Part shown: positions 60,952-64,000 of the stretch, piece by piece
How the letters are laid out: each line of letters opens with the position of its first letter
Position numbering within the stretch: position 1 is the stretch's first letter
Assembly (NCBI RefSeq): GCF_023073715.1
Contig: NZ_JADPKA010000108.1
Location: forward strand, 1-64,000
From: Bradyrhizobium sp. 164
GTDB taxonomy: Bacteria; Pseudomonadota; Alphaproteobacteria; Rhizobiales; Xanthobacteraceae
Length of the DNA stretch: 64,000 nucleotides
Reading direction: 5' to 3'
The notes under the pieces: generated by a model
What the model was told of the DNA's origin: nothing
Database searches by the model: none
What the model saw: the letters and a program-made list of their open reading frames with translations, nothing else
Translations under genes and position numbers: made by a program

Positions 60952-61227
60952 CCGATGCCGCGAATCCGCGAAAACCGCCGAAAAACAAAGATTCGTTAAG
61001 CGCCCGGTCGCAATTTGTGACCACTGCTGTGTACCACCGGCTCGTCCGATTCGGCCGTCCATCTCAGGCGATTTCGAGGTCGCGAGTGCCTGACCGACCT
61101 CAACTTTTGCAAGCTTGTCGGCAAGGCGAAAGCCAAGTTCGCTCTCGATCCGGCGCCTGATGGTGCCGACGAAGCTACGTTCCGGCGTCTCGGCATCGTG
61201 ATGCGCGGTTGCGATCAGGACCGGCTA

Positions 61228-62083
61228 TCAGCTTGCCGGATTGCGCGCCGTGACGATCCACGCTGTCGAACATCACCGACCGTTCGCCAGGGCGGCCCGC
61301 GAAGGCGGCACGAACCGCGGCCGAGGCGCGGGCGCGGATGTCGTCGGGCTGATCAGCGAGCACGCGCGACAGCGGGCCGACCTCCAACGTCATCTTCACC
61401 GCGTCGTCGATCGTCGCGTCCCGCGTCGCGCCCTCGCCAAACGGGATGGAAGCATCGAAGGGCGCGGTAGCGATATCGGTGAAGCCGGCCGCCGTCAGGA
61501 TGCGAGCCACCCGCCCCCGGTCGCCGAACGAGAATGGACCGGGCGCTTCGGGATCGGGCGGGCGCCGTCGCGGGGCGATGCCTTTGATCGCGCCCATCGG
61601 CAGGCGCATCCAATCGTTGTCGGCCGCGCCGCGCCAGCAGACGAAAGCGACCCGCCCGCCGGCTGGAGCGCGCGGCGCATATGGGCGAACTCCCCTGTCG
61701 GATCGTCCAAGAACATCACCCCCAAACGCGAGAACAGAATGTCGAACGCGCCCTCGGGCAGCTCGGCGCTGCTGGCGTCGGCCACCCGGAACTGGACCGG
61801 CGTATCCTGTGGCGCAAGCGAGCGCGCTCGGCCGATCAGCGGTTCGGATATGTCCACGCCCAGCACTTGGCCCCCCGGGCCGACGCAGGCGGCCAGCGCC
61901 AGACTCGACGCGCCCGCGCCGCAGCCGACGTCCAGCACGCGCTCGCCCGTCGCGCGCGGCGGCTTCGATCGCGGCTTGGCCGAGCACCGCCAGCCTAGCG
62001 TCGAGCCGGGCCTGGTGGGCGACAGAGCGCTCCCCGGTTTGGCCATTCCAGTCGGCGACCTGATAGGCTGATGGCGGCATCAC
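61228..62083 (-). pseudogene. Class I SAM-dependent methyltransferase, three frameshifts
   Basis: Starts MMPPSAYQVADWNGQTGERS and VAHQARLDARLAVLGQ. The SAM motif GERVLDVGCGAGASSLALAA and VDISEPLIGRA lie in a second frame (from about 61960 to 61660), then the first frame resumes with RVAFVCWRGAADNDWMRLP and FTDIATAPFDASIPFGEG. The natural end WIVTARNPAS with stop at 61228 is reached by a third shift near 61255. All parts of a normal 280-residue enzyme are there, so decay is recent, or the sequence quality is low here. Confidence 0.75.
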
Positions 62084-62097
62084 ACGAAAGATCAGCG

Positions 62098-62556
62098 TTA
62101 GCTCACGATTGCTCCAGCCGCAGCTTCATCCAAACCGGCACGAGCTTGGATAGCGAGGCTTCGTTCTGCAGCCTGCGAGTCGAAATATTCCTCAATCGAA
62201 TAAACCTTGCCCCATCGCAACTTGAAGACGTGGACGCCCCTGTTCACATACGAGCTTTGGCCGTCAAGTAGCCTCGCGTTGGCCCGCCACTTGACGAACA
62301 CTGTGGTATTCCATGGCCAACCCGTCACCTCGACCTGCTCAACATCTATGTGCAGCTTCGGGAAAACACGGCCCATGCGCTCGAACCACTGCTTCACCGA
62401 TTGCTTTCCATGTCGCTCACCCCCCAACGCATGATCACCGGCAACCCAGTGATACGCGTTCGGTGTTAGGCCTTTTGCAGCATCATCCCAACGCTGGTTG
62501 TTGACATGATCGAAGCTCCTGCGGATCTCTTTTTTGACAATTAGACTGTAGACCAT
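62098..62556 (-). CDS. NTF2/SnoaL-like protein
   Basis: 152 residues of the nuclear transport factor 2 fold: FDHVNNQRWDDAAKGLTPNA, YHWVAGDHALGGERHGKQSV, WFERMGRVFPKLHIDVEQVE and VHVFKLRWGKVYSIEEYFDS. The position of a catalytic or binding residue is unclear. Lower GC and AT-richer codons than neighbours suggest recent arrival. Start ATG 62556 with GGGG upstream; the longer frame lacks support. Confidence 0.8.
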   Translation of the reverse strand: MVYSLIVKKEIRRSFDHVNNQRWDDAAKGLTPNAYHWVAGDHALGGERHGKQSVKQWFERMGRVFPKLHIDVEQVEVTGWPWNTTVFVKWRANARLLDGQSSYVNRGVHVFKLRWGKVYSIEEYFDSQAAERSLAIQARAGLDEAAAGAIVS

Positions 62557-62700
62557 TGATGTCCCCTGTTGTCGGATAGCCGACGGCTCTGCAAGACGGG
62601 ATGGATACTTTCCAGATACTGTAAGCTGCTCCAGGTAACGGCGGCGATCTGTTGGGAAGCTGGCTGACGGGCGGCCACGCAGACGGCAGCGGCGCAACAG

Positions 62701-63186
62701 TCAGAGCCAGCGGCGAACCTCGGCCTTGTAGCGGCGGTAGTCGTCGCCGAACTTCGCTTCGAGATAGCGCTCCTCGCGGGCGATCACCTGCGTCTGGATC
62801 GCGATCAGCACCAACGGGAGCAAGGCCAAGGCGATCGGCCCGTCGAAGCCGATCGCAACGCCGGCATAGATAAGCGCCATGCCGAGATACATGGGATTGC
62901 GGGTCCACCTATAAGGGCCGGTCGTTGCGATGAGGGTCGTTGGCTGCGACGGCGGAACGTTGGTGCCCAGCCGCCGGAACAGCCCCGCCGCCGCAAGCAT
63001 CATCGCCGCGCCGGCAAAGAACAGCAGCGCGCCCATCGCGGCCAGCAACCGCCAGTCGATGCCGAAAGAGCGCAGCGTGACGAACCGCTCCGCCGCCAGC
63101 CCCAACAGCAGCGCTCCCAGATAGACGAAGGGCGGAGGGAAGCGCACACCCGCGCTGTCCGGTTCGACGGCCATGCTCATCTCCAA
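62701..63186 (-). CDS. Isoprenylcysteine/phospholipid methyltransferase-like membrane protein
   Basis: 161 residues, about four transmembrane helices, with the ICMT/PEMT-type SAM site: TTGPYRWTRNPMYLGMALIY and the end motif REERYLEAKFGDDYRRYKAE VRRWL. It methylates a lipid or small hydrophobic acceptor in the membrane; acceptor unknown. 9 bp before the next gene, so cotranscribed with the oxidoreductase. Confidence 0.87.
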   Translation of the reverse strand: MEMSMAVEPDSAGVRFPPPFVYLGALLLGLAAERFVTLRSFGIDWRLLAAMGALLFFAGAAMMLAAAGLFRRLGTNVPPSQPTTLIATTGPYRWTRNPMYLGMALIYAGVAIGFDGPIALALLPLVLIAIQTQVIAREERYLEAKFGDDYRRYKAEVRRWL

Positions 63187-63195
63187 TCTGTGCTC

Positions 63196-64000
63196 TCAAA
63201 CCAGCATCGACTGCTGGGCGAAGATACCCGCCATCGCGCCTTGCCATGATGCCGTGGTGACGGAGGGCATGAGGGGGTTGGCGAGGTCGCCGGCAGCGTA
63301 GATGCCGGGCATGCTGGTTTGGCGGCGCTCGTCGACCTTGAGGGCGATGCCGCCGGGCGTATCCACCGTGGCTAGACCCAGCGGTTCATGCAGGCTTGCG
63401 GACGGCATGTTGCGCGGATGCGCGAACAGGATGTCGACCGCGACATCGGGGCCGGTATCGAGCTTGACGGTGGCGCTATGGCCCCTGTGATGGGCGATCC
63501 CGGTGATCCGGCCCTCGACAACAGGTATGTTGCGGCGCGCCAGATCGGCCCGGATATCGGGCGGAATGTCGTGACCATCGGCGAAGAGCGTCAACCTGTC
63601 GGTCCAATCGTGGAACAGCCTGACCTGATTGTGCGACTGCGGGCCGGACCAGACGAGGCCCCAATGCTGGCCGGCGACTTCAAAGCCGTCGCAATAGGGG
63701 CAGGGCACGATGGAGGTGCCCCAGCCTTCGGCAAAGCCCGGAACATCAGGCATCTGGTCGGCGACGCCATAGCTCAGGATGAGACGACGCGCCCCAAGGC
63801 TTTCGCCGTCGGAAGTGAGGACGGAGAAATCGTCGATAGCGCCGGAGACGCTGTCGGCCCGGGCACTGACCAGCTTGATCATGGGATAACGCGCCAGCTG
63901 CTGCCGCGCCTCGGCCAGGATGTCCAGCGGCGGCTTGTGATCGTGGCCGAGCAGGCCATGCGAGTGGCCGGCAAAGCGGTTGCGCGGCAGGCCGGTATCG
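63196..64000 (-). CDS. Thioredoxin reductase-like NAD(P)/FAD oxidoreductase, partial
   Basis: Runs off the right end of the window (5' end missing). Visible are RNRFAGHSHGLLGHDHKPP, LDILAEARQQLARYPMIKLV, the redox motif CPYCDGFE, and the FAD end motif MPGIYAAGDLANPLMPSVTT. Similar to TrxR-type oxidoreductases (including GliT-like disulfide oxidases). It precedes the isoprenylcysteine-methyltransferase-like gene in the same direction with 9 bp between them. Confidence 0.85.
   Translation of the reverse strand, partial: DTGLPRNRFAGHSHGLLGHDHKPPLDILAEARQQLARYPMIKLVSARADSVSGAIDDFSVLTSDGESLGARRLILSYGVADQMPDVPGFAEGWGTSIVPCPYCDGFEVAGQHWGLVWSGPQSHNQVRLFHDWTDRLTLFADGHDIPPDIRADLARRNIPVVEGRITGIAHHRGHSATVKLDTGPDVAVDILFAHPRNMPSASLHEPLGLATVDTPGGIALKVDERRQTSMPGIYAAGDLANPLMPSVTTASWQGAMAGIFAQQSMLV

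Larger units (their letters stand above)
60661..61227. other. Gene-free boundary stretch
   Basis: Holds the two tRNA-end fragments and lower-GC sequence around 60745-60800; no coding frame with support. Confidence 0.45.

Overview
The window looks like chromosome of a Bradyrhizobium-type alphaproteobacterium (Nitrobacteraceae). This rests on the high GC content, the rpmH-rnpA-yidC-engB order without an intervening yidD, a full C-P lyase (phn) locus of rhizobial layout, DUF6496, DUF1236 and PRC-barrel exported proteins, several copies of rhizobial palindromic repeats, and promoters resembling those of the alphaproteobacterial general stress sigma factor EcfG. No database search was run; family names come from motifs and recall.

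Layout. 0-4 kb: minus-strand housekeeping operon rpmH-rnpA-yidC-engB-DUF423 with a good vegetative promoter. 4.2-6.5 kb: sensor histidine kinase, tRNA-Arg(ACG), queD. 6.5-15 kb: small exported or membrane proteins, many hypothetical; at least five transcription units carry a GGAAC-N16/17-NGTT promoter, and two 26-residue paralogous membrane microproteins are included. 15-18 kb: AraC regulator, exported metallo-beta-lactamase-fold hydrolase, small proteins. 18.8-29 kb: YgiQ radical SAM protein; a GntR / FAD oxidase / DapA-like catabolic locus with a perfect 11-bp inverted-repeat operator; a triple-rhodanese protein; serA; a frameshifted tannase/feruloyl esterase.

29.1-30.8 kb encodes the most unusual protein: an apparently complete ClpS N-degron adaptor domain fused to a four-cysteine zinc finger and a CDC48/FtsH-like AAA+ ATPase. 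It is followed by an apparently leaderless MarR gene with an operator over its start codon, an enoyl-CoA hydratase, a chemotaxis receptor, a DapA-family lyase, and a methanethiol oxidase (SBP56) overlapping a membrane-protein gene.

37.9-52.3 kb is a complete phosphonate-use locus: minus-strand acetyltransferase-phnM2-DUF1045; phnC-D-E1-E2; divergent phnF; and phnG-H-I-J-K-L-M-N plus a PPOX-type flavoprotein. A Pho-box array, a second Pho box, a perfect 10-bp PhnF operator and a terminator between phnD and phnE1 give a readable regulatory plan: PhoB switches the locus on at low phosphate, PhnF adds control of the C-P lyase arm, and the terminator favours binding protein over permeases.

52.5-59.9 kb holds an SDR, a histone-like DUF6496 protein, an alpha/beta hydrolase with metY, a luciferase-like monooxygenase, a Tat-exported intradiol-dioxygenase-like protein with a ferric-reductase-like membrane partner, and a cNMP-binding protein. 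60-61.2 kb is gene-free, with a dispersed repeat and two tRNA 3'-end fragments that look like integration scars. Beyond it lie a decayed methyltransferase, an NTF2-like protein, an isoprenylcysteine-methyltransferase-like protein and a thioredoxin-reductase-like oxidoreductase cut by the window edge.
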